From Candidatus Onthenecus intestinigallinarum (GTDB lineage Bacteria; Bacillota; Clostridia; Christensenellales; Aristaeellaceae), in assembly GCA_018713325.1 (NCBI GenBank), contig DVFJ01000009.1, positions 1 to 64,000 on the forward strand: a DNA stretch of 64,000 nucleotides, read 5' to 3'. Under the pieces are notes generated by a model. That model had not been told where the DNA came from and did no database searches. It saw nothing but the letters and a program-made list of their open reading frames with translations. Both the position numbers and the translations under genes were made by a program. Every line of letters begins with the position of its first letter. The first letter of the stretch is position 1. Shown in pieces: positions 1 to 10,282 of the stretch.

Positions 1-51
1 CTACTACGCCGGAATCAACTTCGGCGGCGAGTGCGATTGGAGGATGGAAAG

Positions 52-297
52 ATGAACGCTGAAGGGACGCTGATCTGGACGGTTTCGATCAAGGACCGCT
101 TGGAGCCGGAAATGGACATCTGGACGGCCACCTTCTCCACGGAGAAGAAAGCGGATGATTTCATAGAGAAGGCCAAAGAAAAACTCAGGAGCTACGATGC
201 GCTCAATACGACCGATGTCATCAAGGATAGGAGTTATCTTGACGACGAGATGTACCTCAGTTGGATTGATGCTCGGTGGGACGAAGAGGGAGAGTGA
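52..297 (+). CDS. Hypothetical small acidic protein (81 aa)
   Basis: I do not recognise this family. The ATG at 52 is preferred over the GTG at 31 because GGAGG at 39-43 lies 8 bases before it. The protein is charged, with a Lys/Glu-rich middle that is probably helical, an acidic C-terminus, and no signal peptide or membrane segment. It is followed after 7 bases by the zinc-ribbon gene, so the two are probably co-transcribed. Both genes are visibly less GC-rich than the rest of the window, which hints at acquired DNA beside the tRNA genes. The upstream context lies outside the window. Confidence 0.6.
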   Translation: MNAEGTLIWTVSIKDRLEPEMDIWTATFSTEKKADDFIEKAKEKLRSYDALNTTDVIKDRSYLDDEMYLSWIDARWDEEGE

Positions 298-304
298 ACG
301 CACG

Positions 305-649
305 ATGAAAGTCGTTAGATGTAATTCCTGCGGAAAATGGATAGGCTGGGAGAATGAGCTTGATGTTGTGCAGACTGATGCCAAAGATGAGGAAGGCGAG
401 TATATCGACTACGAATCATGTCCAATTTGTGGTTCGGTAAATGGCTTGATGGACCTCGACACCGGATGCAGCTTTGATGAAAGCGAAGTGTCTGTACTTC
501 GCGGATTGTTTGAACAGATGGAACTATCCGAAGAGCAACTCACCGAGGAAAAGTTCCTTGATTTTGCGCCCGGCACCCATGTTTCTGTCGTTCGCCGCTG
601 GTTTGAAATGCAGATGAACGGAGAAGGGACCACGTTGACCACGTTTTGA
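305..649 (+). CDS. Small zinc-ribbon protein, function unknown
   Basis: This 114-residue protein starts with a CxxC pair (CNSCG, residues 6-10) and has a second pair (CPICG) about 35 residues later, the arrangement of a zinc ribbon. The rest is acidic and rich in Glu, Asp and Leu, with no membrane segment. The ATG at 305 puts the first cysteines right at the N-terminus, as expected. It lies 7 bases after the upstream small gene and shares its lower GC content. The last codons sit in short direct repeats (TTGACCAC at 635-642 and 646-653). No specific role can be assigned; accessory elements often carry such proteins. Confidence 0.6.
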   Translation: MKVVRCNSCGKWIGWENELDVVQTDAKDEEGEYIDYESCPICGSVNGLMDLDTGCSFDESEVSVLRGLFEQMELSEEQLTEEKFLDFAPGTHVSVVRRWFEMQMNGEGTTLTTF

Positions 650-720
650 CCACCTGTTACAAGCGTAACACGCCCGTGTATGCGCTCCATGCGTTTGCCC
701 TAACACTTTATAGGGCATAG

Positions 721-760
721 AAAAACCCCAGTAAATCGCGCTTTTTGCGACTTACTGGGG
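721..760 (-). terminator. Rho-independent terminator of the tRNA operon
   Basis: On the minus strand CCCCAGTAA and TTACTGGGG form a perfect stem (726-734 with 752-760) around a loop region, followed by TTTTT at 721-725. It sits just downstream of the tRNA-Pro 3' end. Confidence 0.85.
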
Positions 761-769
761 TTCCTTGCG

Positions 770-846
770 TGGTCGAGGTGACAGGATTTGAACCTGCGAC
801 CTTTTGGTCCCGAACCAAACGCGCTACCAAACTGCGCTACACCTCG
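770..846 (-). tRNA. tRNA-Pro (anticodon CGG)
   Basis: The reverse complement folds as a standard tRNA: acceptor CGAGGTG/CACCTCG, D-arm TAGCGCAGTTTGGTAGCGC, anticodon loop TTCGGGA with CGG, and T-arm GGTTCAAATCC. CCA is encoded at 770-772 and the discriminator is A. It is 77 nt with CCA. It is the second gene of a two-tRNA operon, with the terminator 10 bases downstream. Confidence 0.95.
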
Positions 847-849
847 ACA

Positions 850-925
850 TGGAGCCAATGAAGGGACTCGAACCCTTGACCTGCGGTTTACGAAACCGCT
901 GCTCTACCGACTGAGCTACATTGGC
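850..925 (-). tRNA. tRNA-Thr (anticodon CGT)
   Basis: The reverse complement gives acceptor GCCAATG/CATTGGC, D-arm GCTCAGTCGGTAGAGC, anticodon loop TTCGTAA with CGT, and T-arm GGGTTCGAGTCCC. CCA is encoded at 850-852 and the discriminator is T. It lies 3 bases upstream of tRNA-Pro in the same transcript. Both anticodons begin with C and read G-ending codons, which fits a GC-rich genome. Confidence 0.95.
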
Positions 926-966
926 ACATCCGAAAAACGATCAACTCGTTTGTCGGACAGATAAGA

Positions 967-995
967 ATTATAGCAGACGATGGACCGATTGTCAA
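967..995 (-). promoter_or_regulatory. Consensus sigma-A promoter of the tRNA operon
   Basis: On the minus strand a perfect TTGACA (990-995) and perfect TATAAT (967-972) are separated by 17 bases. Transcription would start about 35 bases before tRNA-Thr; a short hairpin (about 929-956) lies in the leader. Confidence 0.9.
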
Positions 996-1032
996 GTATG
1001 GAAGCTGAAAAAATTCACAAAACATGGACGGC

Positions 1033-1761
1033 TCAGCGCGCCGTCGGGCCGTCGGAAACATCCAGCTCCGGAAAGTCCTGCGGCAGATCAAAGAGTCGCC
1101 AGGGCGACATGGCGGCGGGCGGCGGCGCGTAAAAGCGCAGCCGTTCGCCCTTCGTCGGATGCGTCAGGCACAGAAACGCGCCCCACAGCGCGATCTGCTC
1201 GCCCGGCCGGCCCCCGCCATAGCGCGCGTCGCCCCACAGCGGCAATCCCGCGTGTTGCAGCTGTACGCGGATCTGATGCGAGCGGCCAGTGTAGAGCTGG
1301 ACGCGCACGAGCGACAGGCCGTTCCGCCCGGCGCAGGCGAAGCATCGCAGCCGCGCCTCCTTTGCGCCGGGCGTGTTGGGCGGTACCACACGCACCATGT
1401 TGCGCGCGTTGTCCTTGAGAAGCCAGTCGCACAGCGTCGCCTCCTGCGGCGCCTGTCCCCGTGCGACGGCCAGATAGCCGCGCGCGAGCGTCTTTTGCCG
1501 GACCTGATCGGACAGCCGCGCCGCGGCCTTGGACGTGCGCGCCAACGCGACCAGGCCGCCCACGGGGCGATCCAGCCGGTGTACGAGCCCCAGATACACC
1601 GCGCCGGGCTTGGCATAGACCTCCCGGACATAGTCCTTCATCGTCGTGAGCAGGTCGGGATCGCCGCTCTCATCCGCCTGGGTGGGCATGTTGGGCGGCT
1701 TGACGGCGATCAGCAGGTGATTGTCCTCATAGGCGATGCCCACGCCGCGATACTCACGCAT
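1033..1761 (-). CDS. RluA-family pseudouridine synthase
   Basis: This enzyme would isomerise a specific uridine in rRNA or tRNA to pseudouridine in the cytoplasm. It is 242 residues. It carries the RluA signature HRLDRPVGG with catalytic Asp near residue 64, and later the family motif TGRSHQIRVQLQHAG. There is no N-terminal S4 domain, so it resembles the short RluA/TruC-type members. The ATG at 1761 lies inside the end of the upstream methyltransferase gene (8-base overlap), so translation is probably coupled. A second RluA-family enzyme is encoded at 27872-28747. The exact target uridine cannot be told. Confidence 0.9.
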   Translation of the reverse strand: MREYRGVGIAYEDNHLLIAVKPPNMPTQADESGDPDLLTTMKDYVREVYAKPGAVYLGLVHRLDRPVGGLVALARTSKAAARLSDQVRQKTLARGYLAVARGQAPQEATLCDWLLKDNARNMVRVVPPNTPGAKEARLRCFACAGRNGLSLVRVQLYTGRSHQIRVQLQHAGLPLWGDARYGGGRPGEQIALWGAFLCLTHPTKGERLRFYAPPPAAMSPWRLFDLPQDFPELDVSDGPTAR

Positions 1762-2626
1762 CGGCCTGCCACCTGCCCGACGCGCCGCAGGGCAGCACGC
1801 CGCCCGCCGTCACCGGCAGGCCGACCTCATCCGCCTCGCTGCGGCCCCCGTAGCGCTTGCCGACGGTCATGTCGATCATGTTCTTGAGCACAGAGGCCTG
1901 CAGACCCGTGGTGTAGCTGTTGATCAGGAAGAAGAGTGGGCGCTCCGTCAGCGCGCCGGCGCAGGCCTCGACCAGGCCGTACAGCTCGTTTTCCAGCTTC
2001 CAGATCTCGCCGCCTGGTCCGCGGCCATAGCTGGGCGGATCCATGAGGATGCCGTCGTAGAGGCTGCCGCGCCGTTTCTCCCGCTGCACGAACTTGAGCG
2101 CGTCGTCGATGATCCAGCGCGTGCGCTCTTCGGGCAGGCCGCACAGGTCGCGGTTCTCCCGCGCCCACTGGACCATGCCCTTGGCCGCGTCCACATGGCA
2201 CACCTGCGCGCCCGCGCAGGCGCAGGCCATCGTCGCGCCGCCGGTGTAGGCGAACAGGTTCAACACGCGCACCGGCCGTCCCTGCGCGACGGCCCCGCGC
2301 ACAAGGCCGTCCATCCAGTCCCAGTTGACGGCCTGCTCCGGGAACAGGCCCGTGTGCTTGAAGCCCGTGGGCCGCACGTAGAAGGACAGCGCGCCGTAGC
2401 GCACCGTCCAGCGCTCGGGCAGGCGACGGAAGAACTCCCACTCGCCGCCCCCGCGCTCGCTGCGGTGATACCAGGCGTCGGCCTGCGCCCACAGACTGGG
2501 ATTCTGCTGCGGCCAGATCGCCTGCGGATCGGGACGGCGCAGGATGACGTCCTGCCACCGCTCGAGCTTTTCGCCGCCGCCGCAGTCGAGCACTTCGTAA
2601 TCCCGCCAATTGGATGCCAGATACAT
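1754..2626 (-). CDS. Class I SAM-dependent (rRNA-type) methyltransferase
   Basis: This 290-residue protein resembles the RlmK/RlmI group (COG1092), which methylates a base in 23S rRNA using S-adenosylmethionine. The SAM-binding motif LNLFAYTGG is near residues 125-133, an acidic motif II follows (HVDAAKGMV), and the catalytic-type DPPSYGRG is near residue 200. It has no PUA domain, so it is shorter than E. coli RlmI. AAAGGAG precedes the ATG at 2626. It overlaps the pseudouridine synthase gene by 8 bases, forming a small RNA-modification pair downstream of ileS. The substrate is inferred. Confidence 0.85.
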   Translation of the reverse strand: MYLASNWRDYEVLDCGGGEKLERWQDVILRRPDPQAIWPQQNPSLWAQADAWYHRSERGGGEWEFFRRLPERWTVRYGALSFYVRPTGFKHTGLFPEQAVNWDWMDGLVRGAVAQGRPVRVLNLFAYTGGATMACACAGAQVCHVDAAKGMVQWARENRDLCGLPEERTRWIIDDALKFVQREKRRGSLYDGILMDPPSYGRGPGGEIWKLENELYGLVEACAGALTERPLFFLINSYTTGLQASVLKNMIDMTVGKRYGGRSEADEVGLPVTAGGVLPCGASGRWQADA

Positions 2627-2689
2627 GGAACGCTCCTTTCGGCCGGCTCGACGCCGGCTGTCGGGTCTCGTATATAATGAAGAGAACGG

Positions 2690-4087
2690 TCAAAACCGCG
2701 GCAGCGCGCTCGCGGCGACCATGTCGTCGACCGTATCCAGCGCGTAGAGCAGGTCGACGCCCGCCAGCGCGGGATCCGCCTCCAGCGCCTCGCGCAGCGC
2801 GATGCGGTCGCCGAACGCCGCTGCCTGTGCATAGAGCAGGTTGGCCTCTGTCACGCGGTCGAGCAGCTCTTCCAGCGCCATGGGGAAGGGGGGCAGCGGC
2901 TGCGCGGACAGCTGCGAGCCGCTCACGACCGACGGCAGCAGCACGAAGCGGCCGTCCGGCACGCAGGCGACGGCGCCGTCGTTGGGGCGGATCAGCCCGG
3001 GCTCATACAGCGCCGGCACGCGGCCGGACAGCGCATGCACCAGGCGCATCGGCCGAAGCGGCCCCGCGCTTGCGCGCATCGCCTCCAGCGCCGCGCGGCC
3101 TTCGGCCTTCAGCGGGCCGTGGACGGCCAGCGATGCGAGGTGGCGCAGACGCAATTCGCAGTCCGCCTCGCCCGGGACGCCGGGCAGCTGCGTCAGGCGC
3201 GGACTCTCGGGCGTGTCCTGCATCATCTGCCACTCCAGGCCCGAGGCGGGCAGGGCGTCATACCAGTCGGCGTACTGCGCGCTGAGCAGATCCGCGCGCG
3301 TCTCCTTCACCTGCGGCTGCAGCAGGCCCGAGAGCGACCCGCGCGCGTCCGCGTCGGGCTTGGCTGCATCGGCAGCCTTGGCCTCCTCGGCGGCGCGCTC
3401 CCGATCCCGGACGCGCTGCTGCGCCGCGTCCTGGAGCAGACGCTCCTTGACCTGATCCAGGCAATCCCGGCCGCCGGACGTGCAGCCCAGCGCCCAGGCA
3501 AAGCCCCAGGTGCCCGCGCAGGGCGTCTCCGGCGCATCCTGCAGGCCGAGCAGGTCCTGACACCGTTTGGCGGCGTCGTAGGGCGCGCGGCTCAGGCCCA
3601 GCGCGCGCACGCCAAAGGAGCGCTGCGCCAGCTCGCACAGGCGCGCGACGGGCCCCGAGCAGACGATCAGCGCGGCCTGCGGGCACACGCGAGTCATCTC
3701 CTCGCACACGTCCGCAAGCGCGCCGCCCTCGCGCAGCGTGGTCATCGCGCCGCCGATGCCGCCAAAGGGTCGCGCCTGCTTGCCCAGGCCGATCGCATCC
3801 AGCGCGGCCAGATCGCGGGCGAAGTCCGCGGCGTCCGGCGCCTCGCGGCACCAGAGCACGTAATCCGCATCGGGCAATGCCTTACGAGGATTGGCGGTGT
3901 AGAACACGCGCGCGGGAAGCGCCGCAGCGCGGGCGAGCGACTGCGCCGCCCGGGCGGTGAGCTCCGCGGTGTCGAGGCTGTCGTCCACGATCCATAGGTC
4001 GCAGACGGTTTGATACTGGACGAACAGGTCGTCCAAAAGGGCGGGGGCAAGCTCATATGCCCCCGCGCCCAGGATGACGATCTTCAT
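2690..4087 (-). CDS. Glycoside hydrolase family 4-like protein, catalytic motifs changed
   Basis: The N-terminus (KIVILGAGAYELAPAL) is the Rossmann start of GH4 enzymes, which use NAD and a divalent metal to cleave glycosides by an oxidation-elimination route. A Gly-rich stretch (GGIGGAMTTLREG) near residue 110 matches the family's second conserved segment. However, the usual metal-binding CHS motif is not visible; the corresponding place seems to read LGCTSGGRD, and the CNxP-type motif is replaced by CSGPV. At 465 residues it has family length. It starts 22 bases after ileS, so it may be read from the same T-box transcript. It is either a divergent enzyme or a non-catalytic relative. Confidence 0.6.
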   Translation of the reverse strand: MKIVILGAGAYELAPALLDDLFVQYQTVCDLWIVDDSLDTAELTARAAQSLARAAALPARVFYTANPRKALPDADYVLWCREAPDAADFARDLAALDAIGLGKQARPFGGIGGAMTTLREGGALADVCEEMTRVCPQAALIVCSGPVARLCELAQRSFGVRALGLSRAPYDAAKRCQDLLGLQDAPETPCAGTWGFAWALGCTSGGRDCLDQVKERLLQDAAQQRVRDRERAAEEAKAADAAKPDADARGSLSGLLQPQVKETRADLLSAQYADWYDALPASGLEWQMMQDTPESPRLTQLPGVPGEADCELRLRHLASLAVHGPLKAEGRAALEAMRASAGPLRPMRLVHALSGRVPALYEPGLIRPNDGAVACVPDGRFVLLPSVVSGSQLSAQPLPPFPMALEELLDRVTEANLLYAQAAAFGDRIALREALEADPALAGVDLLYALDTVDDMVAASALPRF

Positions 4088-4109
4088 TTGAACAGAGCCT
4101 TTCTCGCGG

Positions 4110-7235
<3,126 letters not shown>

Positions 7236-7247
7236 GGGCAACCTCCT

Positions 7248-7546
7248 TTAAGCAAACGCGGTGTCGGATGGACAGAAAAAAGCCCTCGCCCCGACATGGG
7301 ACGAAGGACTTCGCGGTACCACCCAAATTGGCGCAATGCGCCCGCTCTGCGGACGGAAGCGGATTCCGTCCGTCCCGATGACGGGGGACAGGGCCGTCCC
7401 GCGCTCCGCCGGGGCATCGCGCGGGCCGCTCCCGAGTGATACAGACACATGTCCCGGCCTCCGGCCTCTCACCCCGGGCACAGCCCCGCCGGTTCGCTTT
7501 GCGCCGGACATGCGCACGTCTCGATCATCGCGTTTTTGTTATTCTC
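7248..7546 (-). promoter_or_regulatory. T-box leader (isoleucine tRNA-responsive)
   Basis: The minus-strand leader starts with the stem I element GCGATGATCGAGACG and carries the invariant T-box GGGTGGTACCGCG at 7312-7324, whose UGGU can pair with the 3' end of tRNA-Ile. A likely specifier codon ATC (isoleucine) is at 7438-7440, just before the CGGGAGCGG element. Uncharged tRNA-Ile would favour the antiterminator over the hairpin at 7276-7307 and allow ileS transcription. Confidence 0.93.
7276..7307 (-). terminator. T-box regulated attenuator hairpin
   Basis: Minus-strand CCTTCGTCCC (7298-7307) pairs over 10 positions with GGGGCGAGGG (7283-7292) around a 5-base loop, followed by TTTTTT (7276-7281). 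It overlaps the antiterminator partner of the T-box. Confidence 0.85.
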
Positions 7547-7550
7547 TACT

Positions 7551-7578
7551 ATTATATTCGACGCGCGGAAAATGTAAA
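7551..7578 (-). promoter_or_regulatory. Promoter of the ileS T-box transcript
   Basis: On the minus strand TTTACA (7573-7578), a 16-base spacer and TATAAT (7551-7556) precede the T-box leader. The spacing places the RNA start close to stem I. Confidence 0.8.
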
Positions 7579-7601
7579 GGGGTTTTGCAAAAATTTTGCG
7601 C

Positions 7602-8312
7602 TCACGCCAGGTCGCGCCGGCCGAAGCGCCACAGCGCGGGCGGCACGCACAGCAGAGACGCCGCGGCATGGGCCAGAGCAGGCAGGGGATGCACCGCCGA
7701 GTCGAACGTATAGACCGGCGAGAGATAGCGCGCCCAGGCGGGCAGCACGCCGGCGAAGGCGAGCAGGGCCGCGCCATGCAGCAGCGCGAAGAGCAGGACG
7801 GTCGCCGTCAGCGCGCGCTCGCGGCGCAAAAAGATCCCCGAGAACATGAACCCCGCCAGAAACGCGCACAGCAGCGCGGGCAGGCGCAGCGCGGTCTGGA
7901 CGATCAATAGGCGCGCGAAATCCCATCCGGCGGACAGCGCGCCGCCCGCAGCCAGCACGCCCAGCCCACAGGCCGCCGAAAGCGCCAGCGCACACGCGTG
8001 CGCGCCCAGGCGCACCAGCGCCAGCTGTTCACGGCTGAGCGGCAGCGCGCCGATGCGATCGGCGTCTCCGGGCGCGGAAAAGTCCAGGCTGTGCACGCCC
8101 AGCAGCGCGCATCGCAGCAGGATGAACAGATACAGCAGGTCGATCAGCACAAAGGGCAGCGAGGGCACAGCCGCACGCAGTGCGCTCAACAGGCTGTACA
8201 GGCCGCTCAGGCGGGCGTACTGGACCAGCCAGAACAGACAAAGCCCCATGCAGGCGCCATAGCCCGCGGCGCCTGGCGCGATGCGGCGAAGACGTTCCCA
8301 TAGCAGCTTCAT
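7602..8312 (-). CDS. ABC transporter permease-like membrane protein
   Basis: This 236-residue protein is very hydrophobic, with about six predicted membrane segments and positively charged short loops. It has no strong sequence signature of its own; the role is inferred from its partner. Its ATG at 8312 overlaps the stop of the upstream ABC ATPase gene by 4 bases (ATGA), the arrangement of a two-gene ABC exporter of the ABC-2/CcmB-like kind, and GGAGGGAG lies just upstream. It is the last gene of its unit and faces the ileS leader promoter region. The substrate is unknown. Confidence 0.7.
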   Translation of the reverse strand: MKLLWERLRRIAPGAAGYGACMGLCLFWLVQYARLSGLYSLLSALRAAVPSLPFVLIDLLYLFILLRCALLGVHSLDFSAPGDADRIGALPLSREQLALVRLGAHACALALSAACGLGVLAAGGALSAGWDFARLLIVQTALRLPALLCAFLAGFMFSGIFLRRERALTATVLLFALLHGAALLAFAGVLPAWARYLSPVYTFDSAVHPLPALAHAAASLLCVPPALWRFGRRDLA

Positions 8313-9193
8313 GGCGTTTCTCCCTCCTGCGCAAGCGCGAGCAGGTCGTCCGCGCCCGCCTCTTCGACCGTCAGGGCCTGCGGATGCAGCGCGTACAGTG
8401 CGGGCAGCAGCTCGTCCGGTCCGCCGTCAAAGAAGAACGAGACGCCGTCTGGCAGACTGCGCACGCCGAACGCGCGCAGCGCGGTCAGCTCCGGCGCGTC
8501 CGCACGCACGCCGCGCAGCGTCACCCGGCGGCACGGCAGACGAAGCCGCTCCAGCGCGCCGTCGGCCGTCACCCGGCCCGCGCGCAGCAACAGCGCGCGC
8601 GTCATGGGCAGGGGCGGCGTGTCCGCGTGCGCGGCCGTCACGAGCAGCGTCGTGCGCGCATCCAGTTCCCGCTCCAGCGCGCGGGCGAGCGCGGCGTTGG
8701 CCCCCGCAGGGACGTCCGGCGGGAACGGCTCGTCCAGAATGAGCAGCTCCGGCTGCGCGCACAGCGCCAGCGCCAGGCTCAACAGCCGCTGCTGCAGCGG
8801 CGTCATGTCGCGCACGCAAAGCCCGGCCGGCAGCTCCAGGCGCTCAAGCAGTTGCCCGGCGCGCTGGGCTGACGCGCGCGGAGAATAGGCCAACCGCTGA
8901 CGCAGGTGCTCCGCGGCGTCCAGCTCTGGCTGCAGGCGCGGCTGCGCGGGCAGGTAGCCCGTGCGCTGACGGCAGATGCGTCCACCCAGCAGCGCGTCGT
9001 GCCCGAAGACGCGCGCGCTGCCCGACGTGGGCGCGAGAATGCCCATCAGTACCCGGCACAGCGTCGTGCGGCCGCAGCCGGGTGCGCCGGCCACGACGAG
9101 CCGTTCGCCCGGCTGCAGGGAAAACGTGACGGCGCACAGCGCCTGCCTGCCGTCAAACGACTTGGTCAGGCGGTCAACATCCACGACGGACAT
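8309..9193 (-). CDS. ABC transporter ATP-binding protein with altered Walker A and signature
   Basis: The 294-residue protein has the layout of an ABC-2 exporter ATPase. Walker A near residues 36-44 reads GAPGCGRTT, with Arg42 in place of the invariant lysine. The signature expected as LSGGQ reads MTPLQQ. Walker B (LLILDEP) and an H-loop-like AAH remain. A C-terminal region of about 90 residues resembles the regulatory tail of such ATPases. The ATG at 9193 is chosen for the GAGGAGG ahead of it. It overlaps the permease gene. The two changes are rarely seen together in a working ABC ATPase, so activity is uncertain. Confidence 0.8.
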   Translation of the reverse strand: MSVVDVDRLTKSFDGRQALCAVTFSLQPGERLVVAGAPGCGRTTLCRVLMGILAPTSGSARVFGHDALLGGRICRQRTGYLPAQPRLQPELDAAEHLRQRLAYSPRASAQRAGQLLERLELPAGLCVRDMTPLQQRLLSLALALCAQPELLILDEPFPPDVPAGANAALARALERELDARTTLLVTAAHADTPPLPMTRALLLRAGRVTADGALERLRLPCRRVTLRGVRADAPELTALRAFGVRSLPDGVSFFFDGGPDELLPALYALHPQALTVEEAGADDLLALAQEGETP

Positions 9194-9232
9194 GCAAAAC
9201 CTCCTCACTGGGCCGAACCCTCTTTGTCTTCC

Positions 9233-9261
9233 ATGATAACACCCGCGCGCGTCCGGCGCAA
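9233..9261 (-). promoter_or_regulatory. Promoter for the ABC transporter pair
   Basis: Minus strand: TTGCGC (9256-9261), 17-base spacer, TATCAT (9233-9238) with an extended TGT before it. It lies back to back with the plus-strand promoter at 9269-9297. Confidence 0.6.
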
Positions 9262-9268
9262 CAGGGAT

Positions 9269-9297
9269 TTGACAAGCGGGGGGCGGCATGGCATAAT
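9269..9297 (+). promoter_or_regulatory. Promoter for the CbiB-like gene
   Basis: Perfect TTGACA (9269-9274), 17-base spacer, CATAAT (9292-9297) preceded by an extended TGG. It lies about 40 bases before the GTG start at 9339. Confidence 0.8.
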
Positions 9298-9338
9298 GAA
9301 AAAAAACAGCCGCCGGCCTGGCGTGGGGAGGAAACGAC

Positions 9339-10145
9339 GTGATCTTTGAACTGCCGCTTGCGCTCGCGCTCTCGTGCCTGCTGGCGGAGCTGCCCGCCAT
9401 CTACGATGCGCTGCGCGCCCTGCCCATGCGGCTGCACCGGCTGCTGGAGGGGCGCATCGCCCGCAGGCGGCCGCAGACTGCGTCCGCACTGGCCGCCTGG
9501 GCTACGCTGGCGTGCATGGCGCTTGCCGGCGCACTGGGGGCGCTCCATCCGGCGCTGCGCGTGGCGCTGCTGGCGCTGGCGCTCCCCGCACGCGCCGTCG
9601 CGCAGCGGACGATGGATGTGCGTGCGCGCCTGGACGCGGGCGACGTGCCCGCGGCGGCTGCGCTGGCGGGCGGGGAGGGGAACATGACCTATGAACAGGT
9701 CGTGCGCGCCGCCTGCGCCGCCCTGGGCCGGACATTTTGCAGCGCCGTGTTCGCCCCTGCGCTGCTCGCCCTGCTGTTGACGCCTCTGCGGCTCGGGGCG
9801 GCGGCGGCCTGGGCATTCATGGCGGCGGCCGGCTTGGCCTCCGGGTCGCGCCGGATGGCGCAGGCCGTCGATGCCTGCCTCCGGCCCGCGCGATGGCTGC
9901 TCGCCGCTCTGTGCGCGCTGTGCACCGCGCTGTGCGGCCTGGAGATGGACGCCGCGCTCGCCGCGCTCAGGACGCCGTCCGACGAGCGCCTTGCGTGCGT
10001 CGTGCGCGCCGCCGTGGGCATCGGCGACGAGCCGACACACGCGCCGCTGGCGGGGGATCTGGTGCAGGCGACGCTGCTGCTCAGCCTCGCGTTGAGCCTC
10101 GCGGTCATCCTGGAAACCCTGCTGCTACTGCCGCTGATGCGGTGA
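9339..10145 (+). CDS. CbiB/CobD-like membrane protein
   Basis: This 268-residue protein has four or more hydrophobic stretches. A middle part (RAVAQRTMDVRARLDAGD, then a cytoplasmic stretch leading to FAPALLALLL) resembles CbiB/CobD, the integral-membrane enzyme that attaches aminopropanol to adenosylcobyric acid in cobalamin synthesis. Several usually conserved parts, such as the GRDT and EN(T/F)xD motifs, are weak or missing. It starts with GTG at 9339 after GGGGAGG. No other cobalamin gene lies in the window, so this is either a remote salvage enzyme or a diverged relative with another job. Confidence 0.5.
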   Translation: MIFELPLALALSCLLAELPAIYDALRALPMRLHRLLEGRIARRRPQTASALAAWATLACMALAGALGALHPALRVALLALALPARAVAQRTMDVRARLDAGDVPAAAALAGGEGNMTYEQVVRAACAALGRTFCSAVFAPALLALLLTPLRLGAAAAWAFMAAAGLASGSRRMAQAVDACLRPARWLLAALCALCTALCGLEMDAALAALRTPSDERLACVVRAAVGIGDEPTHAPLAGDLVQATLLLSLALSLAVILETLLLLPLMR

Positions 10146-10222
10146 AGTGGGCGATTGTTTCAATTAAATTCCCATGTTTTACAGCTTTGAGCTAATTATT
10201 ACGGAAATGTTAAAAATCATAT

Positions 10223-10250
10223 TGACAAATCACGCGCACCGTCATAAAAT
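10223..10250 (+). promoter_or_regulatory. Promoter of the peptidoglycan-binding repeat protein
   Basis: TTGACA (10223-10228), 16-base spacer, TAAAAT (10245-10250), in an AT-rich stretch (10146-10270) that stands out in this GC-rich region. Confidence 0.75.
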
Positions 10251-10282
10251 ATTCACACAAGAATAAAAGTGGGGTGCGCGTG

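Noticed and set aside
635..660. TTGACCAC direct repeats as att sites or a CRISPR fragment
   Set aside because: Only two 8-base copies 11 bases apart, with no spacer-repeat structure and no match to the tRNA 3' end in the same orientation.
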